This document shows positions 15,318 through 24,665 of a stretch of DNA of 45,333 bases, in pieces (positions within the stretch are counted from its first letter, which is position 1; every line of letters begins with the position of its first letter). Origin of the DNA: Actinomycetota bacterium (GTDB lineage: Bacteria > Actinomycetota > Actinomycetes > Actinomycetales > Microbacteriaceae); the NCBI GenBank assembly GCA_030838475.1, contig JAUZFP010000136.1, positions 1 through 45,333 on the forward strand. The letters run 5' to 3'. The notes under the pieces were generated by a model that made no database searches, had not been told where the DNA came from, and worked only from the letters and a program-made list of their open reading frames with translations. The position numbers were made by a program, and so were the translations under genes.

Positions 15318-18300
15318 ATGCATCTCCTGTCTGTCTTCAGCCTGCGCAATCGCGCCCTCATTGCGCTCCTGACGATCGTCATCGGGGTGTTCGGGGCGAT
15401 CGCGTTAACCAGCCTCAAGCAGGAACTCATCCCGTCGATCCAGCTGCCGTCGGTCTACATCGTCACGTCATACCCCGGGGCATCGCCCGCCGTGGTTAAC
15501 AACGATGTGAGCACGCCGATCGAGACGGCGATCCAGGGCGTGGAGAACCTGGACAGCACGACGGCGACCTCCAACACGAACTCGTCGACGGTGACGGCGT
15601 CCTTCGCCTACGGCACCGACATCGCCACGTCGGAGCAGAAGATCCAGCTCGCCATCGACCGGATCTCGAACGGGCTCCCGGCCGACGTGACCCCGCAGGT
15701 CATCACGTTCTCGACGACGGACTTTCCGATCATCTCGATGGCGGTCACCAGCGACATGGACAAGCACGAGTTGGCCTCGAAGCTCACCAACCTGACGATC
15801 ACCAACCTGAAGCAGCTCAATGGTGTCAGCAACGTCTCGCTTCTCGGTGCGGTTACGCAGCGGATCACGATCACTCCGAACGCCACCACCCTCGCGGACG
15901 ACGGGCTGACGGTCCAGTCAATCAAGACCGCTCTCGGCGCCAATGGCACCCTGCTCGCGAGCGGATCGATTACGGAGAACGGCAAGACCCTCACCGTGCA
16001 GTCCGGGACGAGGATCGGCTCCGTCTCGGAGCTGGCACAGATCCCCCTCATCGGAACGACCACGACGGCGGTGCCGTCGCAGTTCCCCGGTCACAGCACG
16101 ACGGTGACGACACCGAAGACCTACCTGCTCTCGGATGTCGCGTCCGTCAAGCGCGTGGATGACCCGATCACGGGAATCTCTCGAGTCAACGGCAAGCCCT
16201 CCGTGACCATCTCCATCACGAAGTCTTCCGCCGGCAACACCGTCACGGTCTCGAAGGAGGTACGCGACGCCATCCCGTCGCTCGAGAAGCAGCTCGGCAA
16301 CAACACGAAGTTCACCGTCGTCACCGACCAGGCGCCCTCGATCACGACCTCGATCAACAGCCTTGCCGAGGAGGGACTGCTCGGTCTCGGCTTCGCCGTC
16401 ATCATCATCCTCGTCTTCCTGTTCTCGATCCGGTCGACGCTGGTCACCGCGATCTCGATCCCCGTCTCTGTCCTGATCACATTCATCGGAATGCAGGCGT
16501 CCGGGTACACGCTCAACGTCATCACCCTCGCTGCGCTCACCATCGCGATCGGCCGGGTCGTCGACGACTCGATCGTCGTCATCGAGAACATCAAGCGACA
16601 CATCGGGCTCGGCGAGGAGAAACTCCCGGCGATCCTCGCGGCGGTTCGCGAGGTCGCGACGGCCGTGACGGCATCCACCATCACCACCGTGGCCGTCTTC
16701 CTTCCCATCGCGCTGGTCGGCGGGCTCACGGGCGAGCTGTTCCGACCATTCGCCCTCACGATCACGATGGCGCTCGCCGCATCGCTGTTCGTCGCGCTGA
16801 CAATCGTGCCGGTGCTGGCGTACTGGTTCCTCAGGTCACCCAACGACCCACGTCGTCAGCAGCGCCCGGCCGCGATTGCGGCCGGTGTTGGCATTGCCGT
16901 CGTGATCGTCGCGATGGTCGCGGCCGCCGTCTACCTGGCGATCACGGTGATCAACCGCTTCGGCGCGAACGCCGCCCATCCCTTCGACGGCTGGGTCCCC
17001 GTCGCGCTGTGGGCCCTGGTGCCGGTCGGCATCCTTGTCGTGCTGATTCTCCTGTACCGGCAGTTCAGGGGTCCGTTGGTCGACCCGCCCGCCGCGAGGC
17101 GCGTGGCCGTGACCAATTCGTCGACGGATGAACTGGAGCGACCGACGCGGCTGCAGGGGGCCTACCTCCCGGTCATCCGTTGGACCCTCAAATTCCCCGC
17201 CATCGTTCTGATCGGTGCCATCGTTGTCCTCGGCGGCAGCGCGCTCCTCGCCACATCGCTGAAGACCAACTTCATCGGCAACAGCGGCCAGAACACCCTG
17301 ACCGTGACACAGACGCTCAACGGCTCGGCGAGTCTCGAGGCCGAGGATGCCGCATCCAAGAAGGTCGAAAGCGTACTTCGTGGTGTCAAGGGCGTCGATA
17401 CGGTGCAGGTATCGCTGGGTACCGGTGGCAATTCACTGCGCGCCGCATTCTCGGGTGGCGGCTCGACGAGCTACTCCATAACCACGGACACAACCGCGGA
17501 CCAGGAGGCTCTCCAGAACACGATCACCGCGAAGATGAAGGCGATCAAGAACGAGGGAACGATCGCAGTGTCCGGCGCATCGTCCGGTCTGACCTCCTCG
17601 AACATCGAGGTGGATGTAACGGCCGGAAGTGACGCGGACCTGCGCAAGGCCTCCGACGCACTCATCAAAAAGGTCGGCAAGGTCAAGGGGATCGCCAGCG
17701 TCTCAAGCAACCTCTCCGCATCGCTGCCCTACATCGCCGTTGTCATCGACCGGCAGGCTGCGGCGAACGACGGGCTCACAGAGTTCCAGGTCGGAAGTGT
17801 GGTTACCCAGGCCATGAATCCGAGTTCGAGCGGCAGCGTCGTGGTCGGCGACACCACGCTTTCGATTTACATTCGCAACACGGATGCCCCGACGACCATT
17901 GCCGCCCTGCGGAACTTCTCGATCGCGACCCCGCTGGGGACGACCGTTCCGCTCTCGGATCTCGCGAGCGTCAAGACGGTCAACGGTCCGTCGAGCATCA
18001 CGACGATTAAGGGCCTGCGCAGCGCCACCATCGAGGCGGTGCCCGGCACGGACAACGTCGGTAACGCATCCGCCCTGGTGCAGACGGCCGTGGACAAGAC
18101 GACGCTGCCGGCGAGCGCGACCGCAACGCTCGGTGGGTTCACGTCACAGCAGGGCGACGCGTTCAGCCAACTCGGTCTCGCGCTGCTCGCCGCCATCCTG
18201 ATCGTCTACGTCGTCATGGTTGCCGCATTCAAGAGCCTGCGCCAGCCGCTCCTGCTGCTCGTGTCGATCCCCTTCGCGGCGACCGGCGGCATCATCCTGC

Positions 18301-18713
18301 AGGTGGTATCCGGGGTTCCACTGGGCGTGGCGTCACTCATCGGCGTTCTGATGCTGGTCGGAATTGTGGTCACGAATGCGATCGTGCTCGTCGACCTCAT
18401 CAACCAGTACCGCGTGCGGGGGATGAAGGTGGGCGATGCGATCATCCACGGCGCAAGCCGTCGTTTGCGCCCGATTCTCATGACCGCGCTGGCGACCATC
18501 TTCGCGCTGCTGCCGCTCGGGTTGGGTCTCTCCGGGCACGGCGGCTTCATCTCGCAGCCGCTGGCCATCGTGGTGATCGGTGGCCTGGTTTCCTCGACCC
18601 TGCTGACCCTGATCGTGCTGCCCGTGCTCTACTACCTCGTCGAGGGGGCGAAAGAACGCAGGGAAGACCGGCGGGCGGCCGCGAAGGACGAGGCCGAGGC
18701 CGTCACGGTCTAG
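15318..18713 (+). CDS. RND-family efflux transporter
   Basis: A 1131-residue proton-driven exporter of the AcrB/SwrC type. It has the expected duplication: helix 1 (about 10-30), a first extracytoplasmic domain, a helix bundle with GRVVDDSIVVIENI near 415, then a second half ending with TNAIVLVDLINQYR near 1018. The paired Asp residues of the first bundle are the usual proton relay. The two porter loops are shorter than in AcrB and lack an obvious TolC-docking part, as expected in a single-membrane organism. Two additional hydrophobic segments (about 516-545 and 555-580) sit between the halves. Substrate unknown; no adaptor gene is adjacent. ATG start. Its 3' end overlaps the convergent acetyltransferase by 11 bases. 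Confidence 0.92.
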   Translation: MHLLSVFSLRNRALIALLTIVIGVFGAIALTSLKQELIPSIQLPSVYIVTSYPGASPAVVNNDVSTPIETAIQGVENLDSTTATSNTNSSTVTASFAYGTDIATSEQKIQLAIDRISNGLPADVTPQVITFSTTDFPIISMAVTSDMDKHELASKLTNLTITNLKQLNGVSNVSLLGAVTQRITITPNATTLADDGLTVQSIKTALGANGTLLASGSITENGKTLTVQSGTRIGSVSELAQIPLIGTTTTAVPSQFPGHSTTVTTPKTYLLSDVASVKRVDDPITGISRVNGKPSVTISITKSSAGNTVTVSKEVRDAIPSLEKQLGNNTKFTVVTDQAPSITTSINSLAEEGLLGLGFAVIIILVFLFSIRSTLVTAISIPVSVLITFIGMQASGYTLNVITLAALTIAIGRVVDDSIVVIENIKRHIGLGEEKLPAILAAVREVATAVTASTITTVAVFLPIALVGGLTGELFRPFALTITMALAASLFVALTIVPVLAYWFLRSPNDPRRQQRPAAIAAGVGIAVVIVAMVAAAVYLAITVINRFGANAAHPFDGWVPVALWALVPVGILVVLILLYRQFRGPLVDPPAARRVAVTNSSTDELERPTRLQGAYLPVIRWTLKFPAIVLIGAIVVLGGSALLATSLKTNFIGNSGQNTLTVTQTLNGSASLEAEDAASKKVESVLRGVKGVDTVQVSLGTGGNSLRAAFSGGGSTSYSITTDTTADQEALQNTITAKMKAIKNEGTIAVSGASSGLTSSNIEVDVTAGSDADLRKASDALIKKVGKVKGIASVSSNLSASLPYIAVVIDRQAAANDGLTEFQVGSVVTQAMNPSSSGSVVVGDTTLSIYIRNTDAPTTIAALRNFSIATPLGTTVPLSDLASVKTVNGPSSITTIKGLRSATIEAVPGTDNVGNASALVQTAVDKTTLPASATATLGGFTSQQGDAFSQLGLALLAAILIVYVVMVAAFKSLRQPLLLLVSIPFAATGGIILQVVSGVPLGVASLIGVLMLVGIVVTNAIVLVDLINQYRVRGMKVGDAIIHGASRRLRPILMTALATIFALLPLGLGLSGHGGFISQPLAIVVIGGLVSSTLLTLIVLPVLYYLVEGAKERREDRRAAAKDEAEAVTV

Positions 18714-19167
18714 GGACCGCCTTCTCGTAGCAGACGCTGTTGTCGTCCCCGACGTACTTTCCGAAGTTGGGGATGAGAAGGAACCCGCTGCGCTCATACA
18801 GGCGGATGGCCGACTCCTGCAGCGGGCCGGTCTCGAGCTGGATCAGGTGGATGGCGTGCGAAGCCGCGTAGTCCTCGACGGAACGCAGCAGGTCGGCGGC
18901 GATACCTCGGCCGCGGGCGGCCGGAGGAACGAACATCCGCTTGAGTTCCGCGGTGCCGTCGCCGCGTTCGACGAGCGCCGCCATTCCCACGGCCTCGTCC
19001 CGGTCCCGAGCGACGAACACGGTGACCCCGTGACGCTCCAGTTCCTCGACGCCGAGTAGGTGACTGCTCTCGGGCGGGTACAGGGACAGGGTGAATTCGT
19101 CGCCCTGGCGCATGAGTTCGAGGAGTTCGGGCTGACGCGGCGGCTCCACGCCGATCGTCGCGCTCAC
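18703..19167 (-). CDS. GNAT-family N-acetyltransferase
   Basis: A 154-residue acetyltransferase. The acetyl-CoA-binding motif is RGRGIAADLL, preceded by the beta strand AELKRMFVPP and followed by the C-terminal AIRLYERSGF element. The acceptor cannot be predicted. The start is GTG at 19167, which overlaps the stop of the upstream esterase by four bases (GTGA), so the two are translationally linked. Upstream in-frame codons run through the esterase gene in another frame and are not part of this protein. Confidence 0.88.
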   Translation of the reverse strand: MSATIGVEPPRQPELLELMRQGDEFTLSLYPPESSHLLGVEELERHGVTVFVARDRDEAVGMAALVERGDGTAELKRMFVPPAARGRGIAADLLRSVEDYAASHAIHLIQLETGPLQESAIRLYERSGFLLIPNFGKYVGDDNSVCYEKAVPRP

Positions 19168-20132
19168 GAGTTTGTTGTCGTCGCGGCCGGGTGCGCGAGC
19201 GTCGAGCGGAAGAAGTCCACGATCCGGGTTCGCAGCGCCGGGGTGAGCATGGCGATCGAGTGAAGGGTGCCGGGCATGGTCACAAACGTAACCCGGACGT
19301 GCGCCGCCTTCAGACGCGTGACGAAGTTCAGCGACTGCGACAGCGGAATCAGTTCGTTCTGTGAGTGCCCGATGAAGAAGGGCGGGTCGGATGAATCGAC
19401 GTTGTCGGCGGGCGAGGCTTGCACTGCCTGGGGGCACGACGCGAACGTCGTGCAACCCAGGTAGGAGAGCACGTGGTCCTTGATCAGTGGTGCCTCCGCG
19501 CCGTTCACGGTCAGGTCGGCGGGGCCGCTCAGCTCGGCAACGGCCGCGACGCGGTGGCCCCGATCGAGCGGGCCCCTCCCGGCCGTGCCGAGGAGTGCGG
19601 CGAGGTTGCCACCGGCGGAGCCGCCGAACGCGCCGATCAGCGTCGGATCGATGTCGAACCGCTTCGCCTGGATCGGTGCACGGAGCCACTCGACCGCGCT
19701 CTCGACATCGTTGATCTCATCCGGATAGTGGTAGGTCGGCGCCAGCCGATAGTCGAGCGACGCGACGACATAGCCCGACGATGCAAGCCACTCACAGATA
19801 CCGCGCCAGGCGGCCTCCGACTTGTCGCCGGTCATCCAGCTGCCCCCGTGAATCGCGACAATGGCCGGACGAGAGGATGCCGCGGCGTGGGCACCCGTCG
19901 TCGGCATGCAGATGTCCAGACGAAGCGCTACACCGCTCGCGATGCCGTAGCTGAGATCCGGAACGACGGTGATGTGCACGGGCGCGGCCAGTGCCGGCTT
20001 GGCGACAACGTGGTGCACATTCTGCGGACCGGCCGGCGTGGGCTGGGCCGCGCATCCGGCCACCACAAGCCCGGCCGCAAGAAGGGCCGCGAGAGCGACA
20101 ACTCTCGCGGCCGACGACGAGACGACACGCAT
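19164..20132 (-). CDS. Alpha/beta-hydrolase lipoprotein (esterase-like)
   Basis: About 322 residues. It starts with a signal of the type MRVVSSSAARVV and a lipobox ending VAGC, Cys27 being the lipidation site, so it should be anchored outside the membrane. The hydrolase carries the oxyanion-hole motif HGGSW, a nucleophile elbow GGSAGG with the Ser near residue 172, and a likely catalytic His in TLHSI. This matches the hormone-sensitive-lipase/carboxylesterase group. I chose ATG 20132 because the signal begins there; an ORF start at 20192 would put 20 polar residues before it. No clear ribosome site is visible. It forms a two-gene unit with the acetyltransferase. Confidence 0.82.
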   Translation of the reverse strand: MRVVSSSAARVVALAALLAAGLVVAGCAAQPTPAGPQNVHHVVAKPALAAPVHITVVPDLSYGIASGVALRLDICMPTTGAHAAASSRPAIVAIHGGSWMTGDKSEAAWRGICEWLASSGYVVASLDYRLAPTYHYPDEINDVESAVEWLRAPIQAKRFDIDPTLIGAFGGSAGGNLAALLGTAGRGPLDRGHRVAAVAELSGPADLTVNGAEAPLIKDHVLSYLGCTTFASCPQAVQASPADNVDSSDPPFFIGHSQNELIPLSQSLNFVTRLKAAHVRVTFVTMPGTLHSIAMLTPALRTRIVDFFRSTLAHPAATTTNS

Positions 20133-20238
20133 AGTGACGGCAACAATATGCGAATTGCCGGCGAATCGGGTAGCGTTGCGTAGTCGGCTCAAGACAGCGC
20201 GTCATTCGCGCAGGGGATTTGTCAGTCTTGCGGGCCGG

Positions 20239-20265
20239 TTTACCAGCGAATCCGTTGGTGATAAT
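20239..20265 (+). promoter_or_regulatory. Possible promoter of the RNA helicase gene
   Basis: TTTACC (20239-20244) and GATAAT (20260-20265) form a weak sigma-70-like pair with a short 15-base spacer. If used, it would leave a leader of about 130 bases before the helicase start, containing the small inverted repeat TTCAA-TTG-TTGAA (20326-20338). Long leaders are common on cold-responsive helicase genes. The assignment is tentative. Confidence 0.3.
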
Positions 20266-20400
20266 CACACGAATGTATGTGACGGCTCGGGTCAAGATCG
20301 CCCCGATTCCAGTGGTGCTTGTTCTTTCAATTGTTGAACACGTGCGCCGCATCGCAGTAAATGCGCCATGCACGTTGTAAATCAATATCTGAAAGTAGTC

Positions 20401-22506
20401 ATGCCTCCCTTCAACAAGTCCGTGCCTAAGCGCGCGACCAATTCGACCTCTGGCGACCGCAAGGCCGGCAGCAAGGCCGCTGGCCACCGCGGATTCCGCG
20501 CCGCCGACAGCACCGCCGCGCCCAAGCAGCGCTGGACAACCTCAGACCGCGCGCAGCGCGCGACCGGAGCGGCCGCGTCCGGCGAGCGCAAGCCGTTCCG
20601 TGGACGCGACGCGGATGGCGGACGCCCGGCGTCCACCGACCGCCGTCCCGACTGGACCCCGCGCGAGAAGCCGGCCTACCAGCCGCGCGGTGAGCGCCCG
20701 TCTTATGGCGACCGCCCGAATCGCACCGAGCGTCCGACCAACGATCGCCCGTCGTACGGGGATCGCCCGAACCGCACGGAGCGCCCCGCGAACGATCGTC
20801 CGTCCTACGGGGATCGTCCGGCACGCACCGAGCGCCCGTCCTACGGCCACGGCGGCTCGAACAACGAGCGCCCGTCCCGTCCCGCCTACGGCGACCGCAC
20901 GGAGCGCCCTTCGTACAACAGTGATCGTCCGGCTCGTACGGAGCGTCCGTCGTACAACAGTGATCGTCCGGCTCGCACGGAGCGTCCGTCGTACAACAGT
21001 GACCGTCCGGCTCGCACCGAGCGCCCGTCGTACAACAGTGACCGTCCGGCTCGCACCGAGCGCCCGTCGTACGGCGACCGTCCCGCACGACCGTCGTACA
21101 ACAACGATCGCCCGGAGCGCTCCGAGCGCGCGTCCTACGGCGAGCGTCCCGCGCGCCCGTCCTACAACTCCGAGCGCCCGGCTCGTCGCGAGTTCACCTC
21201 CGATCGCGCGCCGCGCAATACCGGTGCGGAGCGTCGCGACAGCGACTTCTACCCGAACCGGGAGCACAAGGCCTTCACTCCCCAGGACGACGTCGTGCTC
21301 GAGCGCCTCGAGGCCGACGCCATTCAGGCCAAGGATGTCGAGGGCGTCACGTTCGCCGACCTCGGCCTCGGCGGCAACATCGTTCGCGAGCTCGCCGCCC
21401 TCGGCGCCGAGGCTCCGTTCCCGATTCAGGCCGCAACCATCCCGGATGTCCTGGCTGGCCGCGACGTCCTCGGGCGTGGCAAGACCGGCTCTGGCAAGAC
21501 CATCGCCTTCGGTGCACCGCTCGTCGAGCGCCTCATGGAGAACAACGGCGGCAAGAACCGCCAGATGGGTCGCAAGCCACGCGCCCTCATCCTCGCCCCG
21601 ACTCGCGAACTGGCGCTACAGATCGACCGCACCGTGCAGCCGATCGCCCGCAGCGTCGGACTGTTCACCACGCAGATCTACGGCGGAGTTCCGCAGTACC
21701 GCCAGGTCAGCGCGCTGCAGCGCGGCGTCGACATCATCGTCGGCACGCCGGGCCGTATCGAGGACCTCATCGAGCAGGGCAAGCTCGACCTCAGCGAGGT
21801 CACCATCACGGTGCTCGACGAGGCCGACCACATGTGCGACCTCGGCTTCCTCGAGCCGGTGCAGCGCATCCTGAACGAGACCAAGGAGGGCGGGCAGCGC
21901 CTGCTGTTCTCCGCGACTCTCGACAAGGGCGTTGCCACGCTCGTCAACGAGTACCTGACCAACCCAAGCGTCCACGAGGTCGCCGGCGAAGACCAGGCGT
22001 CGTCAACGATCGACCACCGCGTGCTGCTCATCGAGCAGCGCGACAAGCGCCGCATCATCGAGGAGCTCGCCGCGGGCGAGGGCAAGACCCTGGTCTTCAC
22101 TCGTACGCGTGCCTTCGCGGAGGAGCTGTCCGACCTGCTCGAGGACGCCGGCATCCCGTCGACCTCGCTGCACGGTGACCTGAACCAGTCGCGTCGTACC
22201 CGTAACCTCCAGCTGCTCACCAGCGGGCGAGTCAAGGTGCTTGTGGCGACGGATGTCGCTGCACGCGGCATCCACGTCGACGACATCACCCTGGTGATCC
22301 AGGCGGATGCGCCCGAGGAGTACAAGACGTACCTGCATCGCTCGGGCCGCACCGGTCGCGCGGGCAAGAAGGGCACCGTCGTCACGCTCATCCCGAAGGC
22401 ACGTCGTCGTCGCATGGACGAGCTGCTCGACCGGGCCGAGATCACGGCAACTGTTGACTTCGCCGCTCCCGGCGACGCCATCCTCGAGGACCTCGCCGCC
22501 CTGTAG
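20401..22506 (+). CDS. DEAD-box ATP-dependent RNA helicase with repetitive disordered N-terminus
   Basis: About 701 residues from ATG 20401. Residues 1-285 are low complexity, rich in Arg, Pro, Ser, Tyr, Asp and Glu, with RPSYxxDRP units. The helicase core follows, with the Q-motif region near 320, Walker A GKTGSGKT near 362, PTRELALQ, GTPGR, DEAD in VLDEADHM, SAT, and HRSGRTGRAGKKG near the end. It unwinds RNA duplexes using ATP, probably in ribosome assembly or RNA turnover. The Arg/Tyr-rich tail probably binds RNA. An in-frame ATG at 20368 would add 11 residues; MPPFNKSVPKR at 20401 looks the more natural start. A strong terminator follows at 22523. Confidence 0.92.
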   Translation: MPPFNKSVPKRATNSTSGDRKAGSKAAGHRGFRAADSTAAPKQRWTTSDRAQRATGAAASGERKPFRGRDADGGRPASTDRRPDWTPREKPAYQPRGERPSYGDRPNRTERPTNDRPSYGDRPNRTERPANDRPSYGDRPARTERPSYGHGGSNNERPSRPAYGDRTERPSYNSDRPARTERPSYNSDRPARTERPSYNSDRPARTERPSYNSDRPARTERPSYGDRPARPSYNNDRPERSERASYGERPARPSYNSERPARREFTSDRAPRNTGAERRDSDFYPNREHKAFTPQDDVVLERLEADAIQAKDVEGVTFADLGLGGNIVRELAALGAEAPFPIQAATIPDVLAGRDVLGRGKTGSGKTIAFGAPLVERLMENNGGKNRQMGRKPRALILAPTRELALQIDRTVQPIARSVGLFTTQIYGGVPQYRQVSALQRGVDIIVGTPGRIEDLIEQGKLDLSEVTITVLDEADHMCDLGFLEPVQRILNETKEGGQRLLFSATLDKGVATLVNEYLTNPSVHEVAGEDQASSTIDHRVLLIEQRDKRRIIEELAAGEGKTLVFTRTRAFAEELSDLLEDAGIPSTSLHGDLNQSRRTRNLQLLTSGRVKVLVATDVAARGIHVDDITLVIQADAPEEYKTYLHRSGRTGRAGKKGTVVTLIPKARRRRMDELLDRAEITATVDFAAPGDAILEDLAAL
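20899..21054 (+). repeat. Four tandem 39-base repeats inside the helicase gene
   Basis: Four adjacent in-frame 39-base units each encode TERPSYNSDRPAR without any amino-acid change (residues about 167-218 of the helicase); they differ at a few synonymous positions. Degenerate versions (PSYGDRPNRTER and similar) extend on both sides from about 20695 to 21190. Copy number is likely to vary between strains by slippage or recombination. Confidence 0.9.
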
Positions 22507-22522
22507 CTGTCTGCTTGACACA

Positions 22523-22555
22523 AAAGGGCCGGGGACGCGACGTTCCCGGCCCTTT
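22523..22555 (+). terminator. Rho-independent terminator after the helicase gene
   Basis: AAAGGGCCGGGGA (22523-22535) pairs with TTCCCGGCCCTTT (22543-22555) around a seven-base loop, with one G-T pair. The G/C-rich stem ending in a TTT run, 17 bases after the helicase stop, is a convincing terminator. It overlaps the region just before the next gene's GTG start and could read in both directions. Confidence 0.85.
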
Positions 22556-22574
22556 GTCGTGCCACGATCGATTC

Positions 22575-23015
22575 GTGAGCCTCTATCTCGAAGACATCGT
22601 TGTCGGAAGCCAGTACGTCACCGAGGAGGTGACGATCACGGCGGAGGAGATCATCGCCTTCGCAACCCAGTTCGATCCGCAGCCGTTCCACACGGATCCC
22701 GAGGCCGCGAAGACGAGCTTCTTCGGTGGCCTCGCGGCGAGCGGTTGGCACACCGCGGCGATCACGATGCGACTGCTTGTCACGCAGGGTCCGGAGCTCG
22801 CGGGCGGAACCATCGGCGCGGGCGGGGAACTCTCGTGGCCGAGCCCGACGCGACCCGGGGATCGACTCCACGTGCGCATCACGGTCGAGTCGGTAACGGC
22901 ATCCAAATCGAACCCGAGCCGCGGCAGCACCATGCTTCGGGTGGAGACGCTCAGCAGCGACGGCGAACTGCGCCAGCTCTTCACGGTGCGCACCCTCCTG
23001 TTCGCCAGGTCGTAG
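22575..23015 (+). CDS. MaoC-like hot-dog-fold dehydratase
   Basis: A 146-residue protein with the hot-dog fold signature of (R)-specific enoyl-CoA hydratases: the catalytic Asp and His are in QFDPQPFHTD near residue 34-43, and FGGLAASGWHTAA follows. Such enzymes hydrate enoyl-CoA or act on similar thioesters in the cytoplasm. I chose GTG 22575, which directly precedes SLYLEDI, the usual family start; a longer ATG frame from 22515 would run through the terminator stem. No strong ribosome site is seen. Its substrate is unknown. It lies 46 bases before cysK. Confidence 0.85.
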   Translation: MSLYLEDIVVGSQYVTEEVTITAEEIIAFATQFDPQPFHTDPEAAKTSFFGGLAASGWHTAAITMRLLVTQGPELAGGTIGAGGELSWPSPTRPGDRLHVRITVESVTASKSNPSRGSTMLRVETLSSDGELRQLFTVRTLLFARS

Positions 23016-23061
23016 GCTCGTTCACGGGTAAATCGTCAGTCTTCGACGCGAGGGATTTGTC

Positions 23062-24000
23062 ATGCCAGCTCACATTTACAACGACATCACCGAGGTGTTC
23101 GGCAAGACGCCGCTCGTGCGGCTCAACAAGGTCACCGACGGCGCCGGCGCCACGGTTCTCGCCAAACTCGAGTTCTACAACCCGTCGGCGAGCGTCAAGG
23201 ACCGGCTCGGTGTCGCCATCGTGGATGCCGCCGAGAAGTCCGGCGCACTCAAACCGGGCGGAACGATCGTGGAATCGACCAGTGGCAACACGGGAATCGC
23301 GCTCGCGATGGTGGCGGCGGCTCGCGGCTACAAGGCGATCCTCACCATGCCGGAGACCATGAGCAAGGAACGCCGAATGCTGCTGCGCGCATATGGCGCG
23401 GAGCTTGTGCTCACGCCCGGTGCCGACGGGATGCGGGGCGCCCTCGCGAAGGCGGAGGAGATCGTCGCGGAGACGCCCGGTGCGATCCTCGCCAAGCAGT
23501 TTTCGAACGAGGCCAATCCCGCGATCCACGAGGCCACGACCGGTCCGGAGATCTGGGCTGACACCGACGGAGCGGTCGACATCTTCGTCGCGGGAATCGG
23601 CACCGGCGGCACGATTACGGGCGTCGGGCACTACCTCAAGAAGCAGAAGCCGGGCGTGATCGTGGTCGCGGTCGAGCCAGCGGAATCCCCGCTCCTGAAC
23701 GGCGGCGAGCCCGGCCCGCACAAGATCCAGGGCATCGGAGCGAACTTCATCCCCGACATCCTCGACCGTGACGTCTACGACGAGGTCATCGACGTCAACA
23801 TTACGCAGTCCGTGGACATGGCCCGCCGGCTCGCCGTCGAGGAGGGCATCCTCGCCGGCATCTCGTCCGGCGCGACAGTGACGGCCGCCGTCGAGCTGGC
23901 ACAACGACCGGAAAATGCGGGCAAGACGATCGTGGTGATTGTCGCGAGTTTCGGCGAACGCTACCTCTCGACCGTGCTCTACGAACATCTCGCCGACTAG
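23062..24000 (+). CDS. cysK: Cysteine synthase (O-acetylserine sulfhydrylase)
   Basis: A 312-residue pyridoxal-phosphate enzyme that makes L-cysteine from O-acetylserine and sulfide. Lys46 in NPSASVKDR holds the cofactor. [12 protein letters not shown] binds the substrate carboxylate and [14 protein letters not shown] binds the cofactor phosphate. Length is standard. ATG start with GAGGG seven bases upstream. It is followed after nine bases by cysE, the enzyme that makes its substrate, and the two proteins form the cysteine synthase complex in other bacteria. Confidence 0.97.
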   Translation: MPAHIYNDITEVFGKTPLVRLNKVTDGAGATVLAKLEFYNPSASVKDRLGVAIVDAAEKSGALKPGGTIVESTSGNTGIALAMVAAARGYKAILTMPETMSKERRMLLRAYGAELVLTPGADGMRGALAKAEEIVAETPGAILAKQFSNEANPAIHEATTGPEIWADTDGAVDIFVAGIGTGGTITGVGHYLKKQKPGVIVVAVEPAESPLLNGGEPGPHKIQGIGANFIPDILDRDVYDEVIDVNITQSVDMARRLAVEEGILAGISSGATVTAAVELAQRPENAGKTIVVIVASFGERYLSTVLYEHLAD

Positions 24001-24009
24001 TCGGCAGCG

Positions 24010-24579
24010 ATGGCCCTGTTCGCCCGAACCCGCGAAGACATTGCGACGGCCAAGCGTCGCGACCCCGCGGCGCGGTACGGATTCGAGATCTGGCTGACGT
24101 ACTCGGGCCTGCACGCGATCTGGGGCTATCGCTGGGCGCACCTGCTCTGGCGCCTGCGACTGCGACTCCTCGCCCGCATCCACTCGCAGCTCGTTCGTTT
24201 TCTCACCGGCGTCGAGATCCACCCGGCCGCGACGATCGGACGACGGTTCTTCATCGACCACGGGATGGGCGTGGTCATCGGCGCGACCTCCGAGATCGGG
24301 GACGATGTGATGCTCTATCACGGCGTCACGCTCGGCGGCCGAACATCCAGCAACGAGAAGCGCCATCCGACCCTCGGCGATGATGTCGTCGTCGGCACCG
24401 GTGCGGTGCTCCTCGGTCCCATTACCATCGGTGCCCACTCGATCGTGGGTGCCCAGGCGGTGGTCGTCACGGATGCGCCGCCGTACTCGGTGCTGACCGG
24501 GATCCCTGCCGTGGTCCGGCCGCGAGCGAGCACTCCGCTACCGGAACTCGATTACACCGATCCCGGTATCTACATTTGA
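24010..24579 (+). CDS. cysE: Serine O-acetyltransferase
   Basis: A 189-residue acetyltransferase that converts serine and acetyl-CoA to O-acetylserine. The C-terminal half shows the left-handed beta-helix hexapeptide repeats ([34 protein letters not shown], and so on). The active-site His pair is expected in DHGMG and YHGVT. This is the short CysE type that lacks the longer N-terminal helical domain of the enterobacterial enzyme. It ends in an Ile ([10 protein letters not shown]), the residue type CysE inserts into the CysK active site in the complex. ATG start with a weak ribosome site. Confidence 0.96.
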   Translation: MALFARTREDIATAKRRDPAARYGFEIWLTYSGLHAIWGYRWAHLLWRLRLRLLARIHSQLVRFLTGVEIHPAATIGRRFFIDHGMGVVIGATSEIGDDVMLYHGVTLGGRTSSNEKRHPTLGDDVVVGTGAVLLGPITIGAHSIVGAQAVVVTDAPPYSVLTGIPAVVRPRASTPLPELDYTDPGIYI

Positions 24580-24665
24580 GTATCAAAAATCCCGATAGTT
24601 GAGTAACGGGCGGGCGGCGGGCGGCCCCCGGTGGCTGCATGATGGTTCTGACCTAAGGAGCCACC

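Noticed and set aside
20193-20400. Possible small RNA or cold-shock thermosensor in the gap before the helicase gene
   Set aside because: Only one small inverted repeat (20326-20338) is visible; no stable extended fold or known RNA family could be recognised.
20899-21054. Tandem repeats considered as a CRISPR-like array
   Set aside because: Units are adjacent with no spacers, keep the reading frame and encode identical peptides, so they are protein-coding repeats.
20426-21267. Repetitive antisense frames across the helicase repeat region (RAGRSLLYDGRSV-type repeats)
   Set aside because: These are mirror images of the in-frame helicase repeats with no start signal or independent support.
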